From: Neorhizobium sp.
GTDB lineage: Bacteria; Pseudomonadota; Alphaproteobacteria; Rhizobiales; Rhizobiaceae
Assembly (NCBI GenBank): GCA_028283725.1
Contig: JAPWKC010000003.1
Span: forward strand, 124,001 to 188,000
Reading direction: 5' to 3'
Length of the DNA stretch: 64,000 nt
Part shown: positions 17,656 to 27,219 of the stretch, piece after piece
How positions within the stretch are numbered: the first letter of the stretch is position 1
How the letters are laid out: the number at the start of each line of letters is the position of its first letter
Translations under genes and position numbers: made by a program
The notes under the pieces: generated by a model
Database searches by the model: none
What the model saw: the letters and a program-made list of their open reading frames with translations, nothing else
Told to the model about the DNA's origin: nothing

Positions 17656-17718
17656 ACTGAAAATCACCGGCCGCCATTCGTGATGAAGAGCGGGTCTTTC
17701 CATTCCATCCAGCCGGGC

Positions 17719-17743
17719 GGAACTTTTGTGGGAGATACGCGTT
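17719..17743 (+). promoter_or_regulatory. EcfG-type promoter (plus strand), divergent
   Basis: GGAAC (17719-17723), 16 bp, CGTT (17740-17743), exact consensus, divergent from the promoter at 17631-17655. The next well-supported gene starts at 17951, so the transcript would have a leader of about 200 nt. Confidence 0.75.
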
Positions 17744-17950
17744 TGAAAGCGCCCGGGTGGCGACGCTGCAGTGCAAAAGGTACTGCGAGAATCGCTCCTG
17801 CGCAACCGGCCGTTTCACCGGAAATCAGGGCCAGACGACGATTTGGCCCGATCCAAAGACAGGCGGGAAAACAAGGCAGTGCCGGAACGCTCCGGCATCG
17901 CCCGGTTTACCCCAAAAAGCCTGCAGGCATCATGAATAAGGGAGAGAAGC

Positions 17951-18280
17951 ATGCAGGACAGGATGAAGATCTACCGGCTTGTTCCGGCGATCGCCGAAAA
18001 CGATCCGAAAGGGCGCAATGCCATGGCGCAGGGCGAAATCGTGGTGAGGGCAAAGACTGCGGTCGACGCCCGTGCCGTGGCAAGCGATGCCGATATCGAT
18101 TTTTCCGGCATCGACGCAACACATGCCCGGAGAAACCTTGCCGAACTGGCACGCGCGTTCCGCAGCGAGACATCCTACAGCGTGATCGAGGATCGCAGCG
18201 GCCGCTATGTGCCGAACGGCCCGCGTTGCGTCATCGAGGGCGGCGTGCGCCTCGACCGACCGGTGTCGACGCAGCTCTGA
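17951..18280 (+). CDS. Conserved hypothetical protein (109 aa), probable stress gene
   Basis: A 109-residue soluble protein (MQDRMKIYRLVPAIAENDP...GEIVVRAKTAVDARAVASDA...YSVIEDRSGRYVPNGPR). It resembles a family of short uncharacterised proteins I associate with rhizobia, with a KIYRL start and a DSGRY motif; no function is known to me. GGAGAG lies 6 bp before the ATG. An exact EcfG promoter lies upstream (17719-17743). No catalytic motif or membrane segment is seen. Confidence 0.72.
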   Translation: MQDRMKIYRLVPAIAENDPKGRNAMAQGEIVVRAKTAVDARAVASDADIDFSGIDATHARRNLAELARAFRSETSYSVIEDRSGRYVPNGPRCVIEGGVRLDRPVSTQL

Positions 18281-18286
18281 TTGCCG

Positions 18287-18400
18287 GCCTCCGGTCTCCG
18301 GTTGCCGATCGCAAGTTGCCGATCACCAGTCGTCGGTCTCCAATTGTCGGTCTCCGGCGGCTTGCCGGTCGCCGTTTCTGCCGGCCGCCTGCTTGCCAGT
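18287..18400. repeat. degenerate short repeats (GTTGCCGAT / GTCGGTCTCC units)
   Basis: The stretch after the 109-aa gene is built from imperfect, roughly 12-13 bp units such as GTTGCCGATCGCA, GTTGCCGATCACCA, GTCGTCGGTCTCC and ATTGTCGGTCTCC. It shows no gene and no clean hairpin. It accounts for most of the 262-bp gap to 18543. Confidence 0.55.
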
Positions 18401-18542
18401 TGCGGGGGGACGTCTGCGAGCAATCGATCCCCGACCATATCTGCGACGATGCGGGGCTGGCTATCCGCGCAGTTGCCTGCATGAATCGTTGCCTGGCTGA
18501 ATGGTTGTTTAGGTGACTGGCTGCGTCTTATGCCGGTCCGGC

Positions 18543-18728
18543 TCAGCCGCCGGTGTTCTCCGCGTCGCCCTTGTCACCGAGTGCCTTTTGAAGGTCGAGC
18601 GCCGGTTTCAGCAGCCGATCGGGCACGGCTTCCTTTTCGATCTCGGTCATGAGAACCGAAACCTTGCGGTTTACCCGCCGTCCTATCCGTGTCTCGACTT
18701 GCGCATCGGGCGCCTGTTTTTTCGCCAT
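18543..18728 (-). CDS. NepR-like anti-sigma factor candidate (61 aa)
   Basis: A 61-residue protein: MAKKQAPDAQVETRIGRRVN, then KVSVLMTEIEKEAVPDRLLK, then PALDLQKALGDKGD. The order of IGRR, a helix, E-x-VPDR-L-L and a second Leu-rich helix matches the NepR pattern (IGxxLR..., EPVPDRFLDLL...). NepR proteins sequester EcfG sigma factors until phosphorylated PhyR binds them. It lies 0.8 kb from the ECF sigma gene, on the opposite strand and separated by a 72-aa gene, which is not the usual nepR-ecfG operon. The assignment rests on a short motif, so it is moderate. Confidence 0.5.
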   Translation of the reverse strand: MAKKQAPDAQVETRIGRRVNRKVSVLMTEIEKEAVPDRLLKPALDLQKALGDKGDAENTGG

Positions 18729-18916
18729 CTGGACCTCTGACCCATCGCTTCGGCACGTCTTTCAGCCCGACCGGAGTGCGGCGGCAGGGCGGTGCACGAT
18801 CCAGCCCGTTTCGTCTGTCTTACAGCAATCGGAATGCGTGCAGGTATTCCGAAAAAGTCACGCCGACCGAAAAAAGTGCCGTTCAAGGGCGGCAGATACG
18901 GCCCTGGTTCAACGAC

Positions 18917-18949
18917 AACGGGCGCTTTCCTATCCGGAGAGCGCCCGTT
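18917..18949 (+). terminator. plus-strand intrinsic terminator with no obvious upstream gene
   Basis: AACGGGCGCT (18917-18926) and AGCGCCCGTT (18940-18949) form a perfect 10-bp stem followed by TTGTT on the plus strand. The flanking genes (18543-18728, 19000-19218) are both on the minus strand, so the terminator may end an unannotated plus-strand RNA. Confidence 0.55.
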
Positions 18950-18999
18950 TTGTTCCAGATCCGATGCGGTTTTTGCCGTTTCACGCAGAGCAAACCGGC

Positions 19000-20057
<1,058 letters not shown>

Positions 20058-20153
20058 GCGGCGTCTCGCGGAGCGTCAGGCAGCGGGCCTTGCGACCGGA
20101 CAGGATCTTTCGAACGGCAAGCATTTTTAAGATGTAGCGAGTATCATGCGGAG

Positions 20154-20176
20154 GCCGCCATGAAATGTATGGCGGC
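20154..20176. terminator. hairpin after the sigma factor gene
   Basis: GCCGCCAT (20154-20161) and ATGGCGGC (20169-20176) form a perfect 8-bp stem with a 7-bp loop, followed by TTAA, about 100 bp after the sigma stop and 21 bp before the next start. Confidence 0.45.
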
Positions 20177-20197
20177 TTAACCCTTCAGGATACTCCC

Positions 20198-20693
20198 ATG
20201 CGAAAAATAATCGCTCTGGCGTTGCTTGCAGCCGCATTCCCCGTGCTTGCCCACGCCAAAACCATCAAGTTCCCAAGCGAAAAGCCGATCGCCAGCATCA
20301 CCATCCCGAACAGCTGGGAGCCGGAGGAGACGGAAAGCGGCGTGCAGGGGACTTCGCCCGATAGCGCCGTCTATCTTTCGGCCGATGTGGCCAGCACCAA
20401 GTCGATCGAGAAAGTCAGCGGCGATGCGGTCGATTTCCTCACCAAGAACGGTGTGACCATCGACCCCAAGACCCAGAAGGAGACGCCGATCACCGAGGTG
20501 AACGGCAATGCAGATGACGACGCTCGAATGGGACGGCAAGGATGAGGACGGCCCCGTCAGCGTCGGCCTGCTCTTCGTCCAGACGTCCGGCAATCGCGCG
20601 CTCGTCGTCACCTACTGGGGCAGCAAGGGCGACGAAGACAAGCATGACAGCGAGGTCAAGGCGATTATCGGCTCGATCAAGCCGGTCAACTGA
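20198..20693 (+). pseudogene. Secreted hypothetical protein, frameshifted
   Basis: The gene starts MRKIIALALLAAAFPVLAHA with a good signal peptide, cleaved at AHA-K, and continues through ITIPNSWEPEETESGVQGTS and SADVASTKSIEKVSGDAVDF. Near 20503-20508 the frame must change by one base to continue as MQMTTLEWDGKDEDGPVSVG and LVVTYWGSKGDEDKHDSEVK, ending at 20693 (IIGSIKPVN). Together the halves make one periplasmic protein of about 164 residues. The original frame runs only a few more codons. It is either a recent frameshift or a one-base sequence error (an extra A in GGCAATGCAG). Confidence 0.7.
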
Positions 20694-20856
20694 CAACATC
20701 GCGATGCGGCGGGGATGGCGTTTTCGCCGTCTCCGCCGATACGGCAAATCTCATCGACCTGGCCTGCATCACCGCCTTGATCATCACCGCGTTGTTCCAT
20801 GGCCAAAGCGCGGCCGAAGCCTCAATCGAGCAGGCCGGTGCCGGGCATCCGATGGC

Positions 20857-21600
20857 TCAGTCGGGGTCCCGATCGAGTTCCGGATAATGGCGGAAGATGC
20901 CGCTCTCGTTGAAGGCAAGCCTTCGATCCGAGGCGAGATAGGCCGCAATCCGCGGCCGCTGTCTCACTTCGTCGCGCAGAGCGGCCACATTCGGATAGAG
21001 GCGATCGAAATCGGCCATGGCACGCGGGAAAGCGTAGCCTAGCCCTTCGGCAATCTGGAAAATCGACAGATCGACATAGGTGAAGCTGCGGCCGATCGCG
21101 TGGCGTTCTTCGCCCTTTGCCTGGCGATCATCGGATGATGCCAGAAGACGGTCGAAATAGCCGATGAATTTCGGCACCCGGTGCTTCAGAAACGCTGTCG
21201 TGCGCGCCTTTGCCTCCTCCATCTGATCCTCGTAATAATCTGCCGTGCTGATCGGATGGTGCGTGTCATGCACTTCGGCGACGAAATCCGTGATCGTCAG
21301 CTGCAGGCCGAGGGCGTCCAGCCGCAGCGTTTCGTCATCCGGCACCAATGCAAGTTTCGGCGCCAGATAATGGAGGATGTTGGCGACATGCGAGACGATG
21401 CGCTCGCCATCCTTCAGAAAGGGAGGCGCGAAGGGCGGGACGGCTCCACCATCGGCGCCCTTCAGGCAGGACATCATCCTGTCCATGCCGCCCGGCTCGC
21501 GCACCACGTCGCGATAGTCCGCGCCGGCATCTTCGAGCGCAAGGCGGATAAACTCGCCGCGGCCCTGCAGTCCATCCCAGTAGAAAAGTTCGTAGGGCAT
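20857..21600 (-). CDS. Glutathione S-transferase family protein
   Basis: A 247-residue GST. The thioredoxin-like N-domain begins MPYELFYWDGLQGRGEFIRL, with Tyr/Arg in the positions typical of the sigma/mu-like bacterial GSTs. It continues to the cis-Pro region PPFAPPFLKDGERIVSHVAN, where Ser-His binds the glutathione gamma-glutamyl group. The helical C-domain (SFTYVDLSIFQIAEGLGYAF) is complete. Start at 21600 fits the family. The likely role is detoxification of electrophiles; the substrate is unknown. It lies next to a BON protein at the edge of the stress cluster. Confidence 0.86.
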   Translation of the reverse strand: MPYELFYWDGLQGRGEFIRLALEDAGADYRDVVREPGGMDRMMSCLKGADGGAVPPFAPPFLKDGERIVSHVANILHYLAPKLALVPDDETLRLDALGLQLTITDFVAEVHDTHHPISTADYYEDQMEEAKARTTAFLKHRVPKFIGYFDRLLASSDDRQAKGEERHAIGRSFTYVDLSIFQIAEGLGYAFPRAMADFDRLYPNVAALRDEVRQRPRIAAYLASDRRLAFNESGIFRHYPELDRDPD

Positions 21601-21649
21601 GCCTGTTTCCCTGTAGGTGTCGTTGGTATCGGTGCGCTGTCGGAAAGGC

Positions 21650-21946
21650 TCAAAGGCCGCGGCTGGGTTGCGGCTCGACAGCCCTGATGGCGTTCCTGAC
21701 CTCGGTGACGCCGGCGATCGCGGCCGCCACTTCTGCCGCACGCGCCACTTCCTGCGGATAGAGAACGGTGCCTGTCAGCGTGACCACGGATCCCTCCGCC
21801 ACGACCGTGACATGCGCCGCATCGACGCCGCCCGCAATGCCCAAGGCGTCGGAGACGGCGATCTCGAGCGTCGCCTGCGGCGGGTATTCGCCATCCATGG
21901 CCGGCGGCGCCTCGTGAAATTCCCGGTTCTTGTAGACCATCGTCAT
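21650..21946 (-). CDS. BON-domain protein (98 aa)
   Basis: A single BON domain occupies most of the 98 residues: EIAVSDALGIAGGVDAAHVT, then VVAEGSVVTLTGTVLYPQEV, then ARAAEVAAAIAGVTEVRNAI. This is the OsmY-type fold of stress-linked proteins that bind membranes or small ligands. No signal peptide is seen, so the protein is probably cytoplasmic. A variant EcfG promoter (TGAAC-N16-CGTT) lies upstream at 21977-22001. It is separate from the GST gene by 49 bp in the same direction. Confidence 0.85.
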   Translation of the reverse strand: MTMVYKNREFHEAPPAMDGEYPPQATLEIAVSDALGIAGGVDAAHVTVVAEGSVVTLTGTVLYPQEVARAAEVAAAIAGVTEVRNAIRAVEPQPSRGL

Positions 21947-21976
21947 TCTCCCGGTCTCTGGTCGGTGTTCCTATCA

Positions 21977-22001
21977 AACGCGCGAGACGAGCCAAGGTTC
22001 A
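21977..22001 (-). promoter_or_regulatory. variant EcfG-like promoter upstream of the BON gene
   Basis: Minus strand: TGAAC (22001-21997), 16 bp, CGTT (21980-21977): a single mismatch at the first base of the -35 element and correct spacing, about 30 bp before the ATG at 21946. Confidence 0.45.
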
Positions 22002-22021
22002 TGACGCAGCGGTTGCATTGC

Positions 22022-22072
22022 TTGACAGATGGCGGATTTCGAATTATGACTGACGAAAATTGAAAAACGTCA
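22022..22072 (+). promoter_or_regulatory. promoter and candidate TetR operator
   Basis: TTGACA (22022-22027), 17 bp, TATGAC (22045-22050) resembles a sigma-70 promoter for the TetR gene. Just downstream TGACG (22051-22055) and CGTCA (22068-22072) form an inverted repeat with a 12-bp spacer, as expected for an autorepressing TetR operator. Confidence 0.5.
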
Positions 22073-22097
22073 CTAATTATTCGAAAGCTTGGCATCC

Positions 22098-22700
22098 ATG
22101 GATATTTCAGGACCGTCGGTCGACAGTGTGAGGCAGGAGAATATCGATCGCATCCTTGATGCGGCCGAGCGGTTGTTCAAGCATTACGGCTACACCAAGA
22201 CGAACGTGGCCGACATCGCCCGCGAACTCGGCATGTCGACGGCCAATATCTACCGGTTCTTCGCCTCGAAGGCCGATATCCATCAGGCGCTGTGCCGGCG
22301 CATGGTGGGCGCGGTCTACCAGATGGCGGTTTCGGTGACGTCTGGGGAGGGCAGCGCGTGCGAGAAGCTGAAGGCCTATGCGCTTGCCCAGCACCGGATC
22401 ACCGCCGAGACCATGCTCGACGAGAAGAAAGTGCATGAAATGGTGGTCGTGGCCATGGAAGAGAACTGGCCGGTGATCGAGGAGCATATCGAGCGGCTGC
22501 GCGTGCTCTGCCAGGGGATCATCGAAGGCGGTATCGCATCCGGCGAATTGCGCCAGCAGGACGCGGCGATCGCGTCGGAGAACTTCATGTCGGCGATCGT
22601 CATTCTCTGTCATCCGCAGCTGGTGGCGAAATGCCTGGCGGAAACCCGCATCGGCCAGCCGGAAGACCTGATCGATTTTGCGCTTCGGGCGCTGAAATAA
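22098..22700 (+). CDS. TetR/AcrR family regulator
   Basis: A 200-residue regulator. The N-terminal HTH is classic TetR (ILDAAERLFKHYGYTKTNVA followed by DIARELGMSTANIYRFFASK). The C-terminal helical ligand/dimer domain is uncharacterised. ATG 22098 (MDISGPSVDS) is preferred over an in-frame TTG three codons upstream. It lies 81 bp before the RND adaptor gene on the same strand, so it is the likely local repressor of the efflux genes and perhaps co-transcribed with them. Confidence 0.9.
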   Translation: MDISGPSVDSVRQENIDRILDAAERLFKHYGYTKTNVADIARELGMSTANIYRFFASKADIHQALCRRMVGAVYQMAVSVTSGEGSACEKLKAYALAQHRITAETMLDEKKVHEMVVVAMEENWPVIEEHIERLRVLCQGIIEGGIASGELRQQDAAIASENFMSAIVILCHPQLVAKCLAETRIGQPEDLIDFALRALK

Positions 22701-22781
22701 AGACAGACAGACCGGCTGGGCCTGACGAGCGGGGCGCTCGCAAACCAGCCATACCTTCAACGACGACGAGGAGTGGGGACG

Positions 22782-23948
22782 ATGTCTTCGCCTGTTTCGA
22801 GATTTGCTTATCGTATCGGCTCCGGCCTTGCCGTCACGGCGCTTGTCGTGGCTCTGGCATCCTGTTCGGATGAGAAAAAGGCCGAAGCGCCCGAAGTGGT
22901 GCGGCCCGTCAAGGTGGCCGAAATCGGCCCGCCGGATGCCGGGCGCAAGCTCGTCTATTCCGGTTCGGTCAAGGCGCGCACCGAGATGAATCTCGGCTTT
23001 CGCGTTTCCGGCAAGATCACCGAACGGCTCGTCGATGTCGGCGACCGGGTGACGGCCGGCCAGGTTCTGGCAAAGATCGACGAGACCGATTACCGGCTGT
23101 CGCTCGACAGCGCCAAGGCCAACCTTGCGTCTGCCCAGAAACAGGCCGAGATCGCCGGCATCGCGCTCAACCGGGCCCAGACGCTGCGCGAGAAGAACGT
23201 CTCCTCGCAGGCGGATCTCGATCAGGCGACCCTGTCGCGCGATCAGGCCATCTCGTCGCGCCAGTCGGCGGAAGCCGCGCTCGATCAGGCAAAGAACCAG
23301 GTGGCCTATACGGAACTGAAGGCCGACAGGCCGGGCATCGTCACGGCCGTCAGCGCCGATGTCGGCCAGGTGGTGGCGAGCGGTTCGGCCGTTTTGACGG
23401 TCGCCGCCGACGGCTCGAAGGAAGTGCTGATCGCCGTGCCTGAAATCGACGTTGCGCAGTTCAAGCCCGGCAAGGCGGTGACGGCGCGTTTCTGGTCGTC
23501 CGACAATGTCATGCTGGATGGCAAGGTGCGTGAAGTGGCCGGCAGCGCCGATGCGCAGTCCCGCACCTTTGCCGTCAGGGTCTCGCTTCCGGACGATCCG
23601 CGCGTGCTGCTCGGCATGACGGCGACCGTCATTGCCTCGCTCGACAATTCCTCCCCAGCCTATTCCGTGCCGCTCGCAGCCCTTGCCAAGAAGGGCGAGC
23701 AGCCGATCGTGTGGGTCGTCGACAGGGCCAAGGGCACCGTCAGTTCGCGGCCCGTCACCGTCGCCGATTTCTCCGACGAGGGCGTGCGGATTTCCAAGGG
23801 GCTTGCGACCGGCGACATCGTGGTGTCGGCCGGCACGCAGTTCATGAAGGAAGACATGAAGGTGCGGCTGCCGGAAACGGTGTCGTCGCGCTTCGGCAGC
23901 GTCAACAGCCTCACCACCGCCTCGATCGGTGTGACTTCCGGCAACTGA
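22782..23948 (+). CDS. RND efflux periplasmic adaptor (membrane fusion lipoprotein)
   Basis: Links the inner-membrane pump to an outer-membrane channel. The 388-residue product has a lipoprotein signal: hydrophobic stretch ending LVVALASC at about residue 27, giving an acylated Cys. It has the biotinyl-lipoyl-like halves (EMNLGFRVSGKITERLVDVG and DRPGIVTAVSADVGQVVASG) flanking a helical hairpin, then the beta-barrel region. ATG 22782 has GAGGAG upstream. It is followed after 46 bp by the pump gene. No TolC-type outer-membrane gene is in the operon. Confidence 0.92.
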   Translation: MSSPVSRFAYRIGSGLAVTALVVALASCSDEKKAEAPEVVRPVKVAEIGPPDAGRKLVYSGSVKARTEMNLGFRVSGKITERLVDVGDRVTAGQVLAKIDETDYRLSLDSAKANLASAQKQAEIAGIALNRAQTLREKNVSSQADLDQATLSRDQAISSRQSAEAALDQAKNQVAYTELKADRPGIVTAVSADVGQVVASGSAVLTVAADGSKEVLIAVPEIDVAQFKPGKAVTARFWSSDNVMLDGKVREVAGSADAQSRTFAVRVSLPDDPRVLLGMTATVIASLDNSSPAYSVPLAALAKKGEQPIVWVVDRAKGTVSSRPVTVADFSDEGVRISKGLATGDIVVSAGTQFMKEDMKVRLPETVSSRFGSVNSLTTASIGVTSGN

Positions 23949-23994
23949 CCGCATCGGGCTTCGGCCTTTCCGCTCTTTCGAAGGACCCAGGACC

Positions 23995-26900
23995 ATGTCG
24001 TCGTCTCACAATCATCCGCCGGCCTCGGGCCATCAATCGGGTCCCCATGGGCCCGGCGCTCCGGACCCGGAAAAGTTCAACCTGTCGCGCTGGGCGATCC
24101 AGCATCCCAGCATCGGGCGCTTTCTCTTCGGCCTGATCATCGTCATGGGCGTGCTCGGCGTGATGAACATGGGCCAGAAGGAAGATCCCGACTTCACCTT
24201 CCGCGTCATGGTGGTGCAGGCCGCGTGGCCCGGCGCCTCGATCGACGACATGGAAAACCAGGTGGTCAACAAGATCGAGCGCAAGCTGCAGGAGACCCCG
24301 CATCTCGACTGGGTGAAATCCTATACCCGCGCCGGCCTGTCGATCACCACGATCCAGATCAAGGGCGATACCAGCGCCCAGCAGGTGGCCGACGCCTTCT
24401 ATCAGGTGCGCAAGAAGATCGGCGATATCCGCCAGGACCTGCCGTCCGGCCTGCAGGGGCCGTATTTCAACGATGAATTCGGCGATACCTATATCACGCT
24501 CAACGCCATCGTCGGCGACGGCTATACCTATCCGGAACTGAAGCAGTTCGCCATCCAGGCGCGCGACATGCTGCTCGCCACGCCGGGCGTCGAAAAAGCG
24601 ACGATCCTTGGCGATCAGGCCCAGAAGATCTTTATCGACGTGTCCTCCAAGGCGCTCGCAGAGCGCGGTCTGACCGTTACCGACGTGCAGAACGCGCTGT
24701 CCGGCCAGAATGCGGTGGATGCCGCCGGTACGGTCGAGACGCGTGACCGCTCGGTGCGCATTTCGGTTGAGGGCGGCATCAAGTCGTCGGCCGATATCCG
24801 CGAATTGCGCATCCGCTCCGGCGATCAGGTGTTCCGTCTCGGCGATATCGCCACGGTCAAGGACGGGCTCGAAGATCCGTTCCAGCGGAAATTCCGCTTC
24901 AACGGACAGGATGCCGTCGAGATCGGCGTCGTGATGGGACCCGGCCACAAGGTGACGGATGTCGGCAAGTCCGTCGAGGCGACCTATGCGCAGTTCGAAA
25001 AGACGCTTCCCGTCGGCGTTGAGGTGCATCAGATCTCCAACCAGCCGGAAGTCGTCACCGAGGCCGTCGGCGAATTCACCCAGGCGCTGATGGAGGCGCT
25101 GGTCATCGTGCTGATCGTCTCCCTGATCTCGATCGGCTGGCGCTCGGGCATCGTGATCGCCATCGCCATCCCGCTCGTGCTCTCGGCCACGCTTGCGATC
25201 ATGTATTACATGGGCATCGAATTGCAGCGCATCTCGCTCGGCGCGCTGATCATCGCGCTCGGGCTTCTGGTCGACGATGCGATGATCGTCGTCGAGATGA
25301 TGGAGCGCAAGCTGGAAGAGGGTCTGCCGCGGCTGGAGGCGGCAAGCTTTGCCTATTCCTCCACCGCTTTCCCGATGCTCACCGGCACGCTGATCACCAC
25401 GGCCGGCTTCATTCCCGTCGGTTTCGCCGCTTCCACCGCCGGCGAATACGTGCGCTCGCTGTTTTTCGTCGTCGGCATCGCGCTTGTGACCTCGTGGTTC
25501 GTCGCGGTCTATTTCACGCCGTGGCTCGGCCACATGATCCTGAAACAGCGGGCGCATGTGGGAACCCACAAGGATGCCTATGATACGCGTTTCTATCGCC
25601 GCCTGCGCGCGACCGTCGGTTGGGCCGTGCGTCACCGGCTGATCGTCATCGCGATGACCTTCCTTGCCTTCGGCGGCAGCATCTATGCCTTCAAGTTCAT
25701 TCCGCAGAGCTTCTTCCCGCAATCGTCGCGGCCGGAAATCCTCGTCGACATGTGGCTGCCGGAAGGTACCAGCGTCTATGAGGTGGAGCGACAGGCGAAG
25801 GCGCTCGAACAGAAGGTGATGACCGATCCGGACCAGTCCTTCGTCGCCACCTTCATCGGCGAGGGCGCGCCGCGCTTCTTCCTGCCGCTCGACCAGCAGC
25901 TGCGCAACCCGAACTATGCCCAGCTGCTCGTCATGTCGAAGGGGCTCGAAGAGCGCGAGCGGCTGATCGTCAAACTGCGCACCATCCTTGCCACAGACTT
26001 TCCGACGGTGCGCGGCAAGGTGGACCGGCTGTTCCTCGGCCCGCCCGTCGGCTGGGCGGTGCAGATGCGTGTCACCGGGCCGGACAAGGCGCAGGTACGC
26101 CGCATTGCCGACCAGGTGAAGCAGCGGTTCGAACAGCAGCCCGGTTATGGCGCGATCCACGATGACTGGATGGAGCCTGTGACCGCGATGAAGCTCGTCA
26201 TCGATCAGGACCGCGCCCGCGCGCTCGGCATCACCTCGCAGCGGGTCCGCCAGATGCTGCAGGCGGCCGTCTCCGGGGCTGCACTGGGCGATTTCCGCGA
26301 TGGCGAGGAAACCGTCTCGGTCGTGCTGCGCGAGCCGGATGCGACCCGCACCCTGCTCTCGGCGGTCAATTCGATCTCCATTCCGTCGGATCTCGGCGGC
26401 ACTGTTCCTGCCTCGCAGGTGGCGCGTGTCGTGCCGGTGATGGAACAGGGGATCGAGTGGCGGCGCGACCGCCTGCCGACGATCACGGTCAAGGCGACGC
26501 TGCCCGACAGTATCGAGCCGACGCAGGCCTCGATCAACCTCTATAACAGCATGGCCGATCTGCGCGCCCAGCTGCCATCCGGCTATCACATCGATATCCA
26601 GGGCGGTGCGGAGGACTCTGCCGAAAGCCAGCAATCGATCGCCGCCAAGGCGCCGGTTATGCTGCTCGTCATGCTCGTGCTCCTGATGATCCAGCTTCGG
26701 CATTTCGGCAAGGCTATGCTGGTGCTGGCCACGGGTCCGCTCGGCATCATCGGTGCCGCCATGGCACTTCTGATCTCCGGCGCCCCCTTCGGCTTCGTCG
26801 CCATCCTCGGCGTGATCGCGCTGCTCGGCATCATCATCCGCAACTCGATCATCCTCGTCGACCAGATCGATCAGGATATCGCGGCGGGCATGCACCGGCA

Positions 26901-27192
26901 GGAGGCGATCGTCGGGGCCGCGGTTCGCCGCTTCCGGCCGATCATGCTCACCGCGCTCACCGCCGTGCTGGCGCTGATCCCGATCTCGCGGGGTCTGTTC
27001 TGGGGGCCGCTCGCCTATGCGATGATGGGCGGCATTCTGGTGGCAACCGTGCTGACCCTGCTCGTGCTGCCGGCAGCCTATGCTTTGTTCTTCGGTCGCG
27101 ATCCGAAGGCAAAGGCCGGCGAAGGCGAAGCGGCCGAAAACCAGGGCGACCTGTTCGACGGGCACGAGGGGCTGAAGGTGGCGGCGGAGTAA
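23995..27192 (+). CDS. RND family efflux pump permease (AcrB-like)
   Basis: Proton-driven trimeric exporter, 1065 residues with the usual duplicated architecture: TM1 near residues 40-60, a large periplasmic loop, a TM2-TM6 block, a second loop and the final TM block. TM4 carries the proton-relay acid pair in GLLVDDAMIVVEMMERKL (about residues 422-440). The extended cytoplasmic N-terminus (about 30 residues, His/Pro/Gly-rich) and acidic C-terminus are unremarkable. The family is COG0841, closest in style to the non-AcrB HAE1-like pumps of alphaproteobacteria. Substrate unknown. Confidence 0.94.
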   Translation: MSSSHNHPPASGHQSGPHGPGAPDPEKFNLSRWAIQHPSIGRFLFGLIIVMGVLGVMNMGQKEDPDFTFRVMVVQAAWPGASIDDMENQVVNKIERKLQETPHLDWVKSYTRAGLSITTIQIKGDTSAQQVADAFYQVRKKIGDIRQDLPSGLQGPYFNDEFGDTYITLNAIVGDGYTYPELKQFAIQARDMLLATPGVEKATILGDQAQKIFIDVSSKALAERGLTVTDVQNALSGQNAVDAAGTVETRDRSVRISVEGGIKSSADIRELRIRSGDQVFRLGDIATVKDGLEDPFQRKFRFNGQDAVEIGVVMGPGHKVTDVGKSVEATYAQFEKTLPVGVEVHQISNQPEVVTEAVGEFTQALMEALVIVLIVSLISIGWRSGIVIAIAIPLVLSATLAIMYYMGIELQRISLGALIIALGLLVDDAMIVVEMMERKLEEGLPRLEAASFAYSSTAFPMLTGTLITTAGFIPVGFAASTAGEYVRSLFFVVGIALVTSWFVAVYFTPWLGHMILKQRAHVGTHKDAYDTRFYRRLRATVGWAVRHRLIVIAMTFLAFGGSIYAFKFIPQSFFPQSSRPEILVDMWLPEGTSVYEVERQAKALEQKVMTDPDQSFVATFIGEGAPRFFLPLDQQLRNPNYAQLLVMSKGLEERERLIVKLRTILATDFPTVRGKVDRLFLGPPVGWAVQMRVTGPDKAQVRRIADQVKQRFEQQPGYGAIHDDWMEPVTAMKLVIDQDRARALGITSQRVRQMLQAAVSGAALGDFRDGEETVSVVLREPDATRTLLSAVNSISIPSDLGGTVPASQVARVVPVMEQGIEWRRDRLPTITVKATLPDSIEPTQASINLYNSMADLRAQLPSGYHIDIQGGAEDSAESQQSIAAKAPVMLLVMLVLLMIQLRHFGKAMLVLATGPLGIIGAAMALLISGAPFGFVAILGVIALLGIIIRNSIILVDQIDQDIAAGMHRQEAIVGAAVRRFRPIMLTALTAVLALIPISRGLFWGPLAYAMMGGILVATVLTLLVLPAAYALFFGRDPKAKAGEGEAAENQGDLFDGHEGLKVAAE

Positions 27193-27219
27193 GGCTTGAG
27201 GCGTGAGGGAGCGTTTCCG

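Noticed and set aside
17575-18516. 313-codon plus-strand frame across the stress island
   Set aside because: It overlaps three better-supported features (two EcfG promoters and the 17951 gene in another frame) and has no domain.
23911-27165. Very long minus-strand open frame (over 1000 codons) opposite the RND pump
   Set aside because: It lies fully antisense to a well-conserved pump. Its translation is rich in His, Asp and Arg with no domain, as expected from high-GC codon bias on the other strand.
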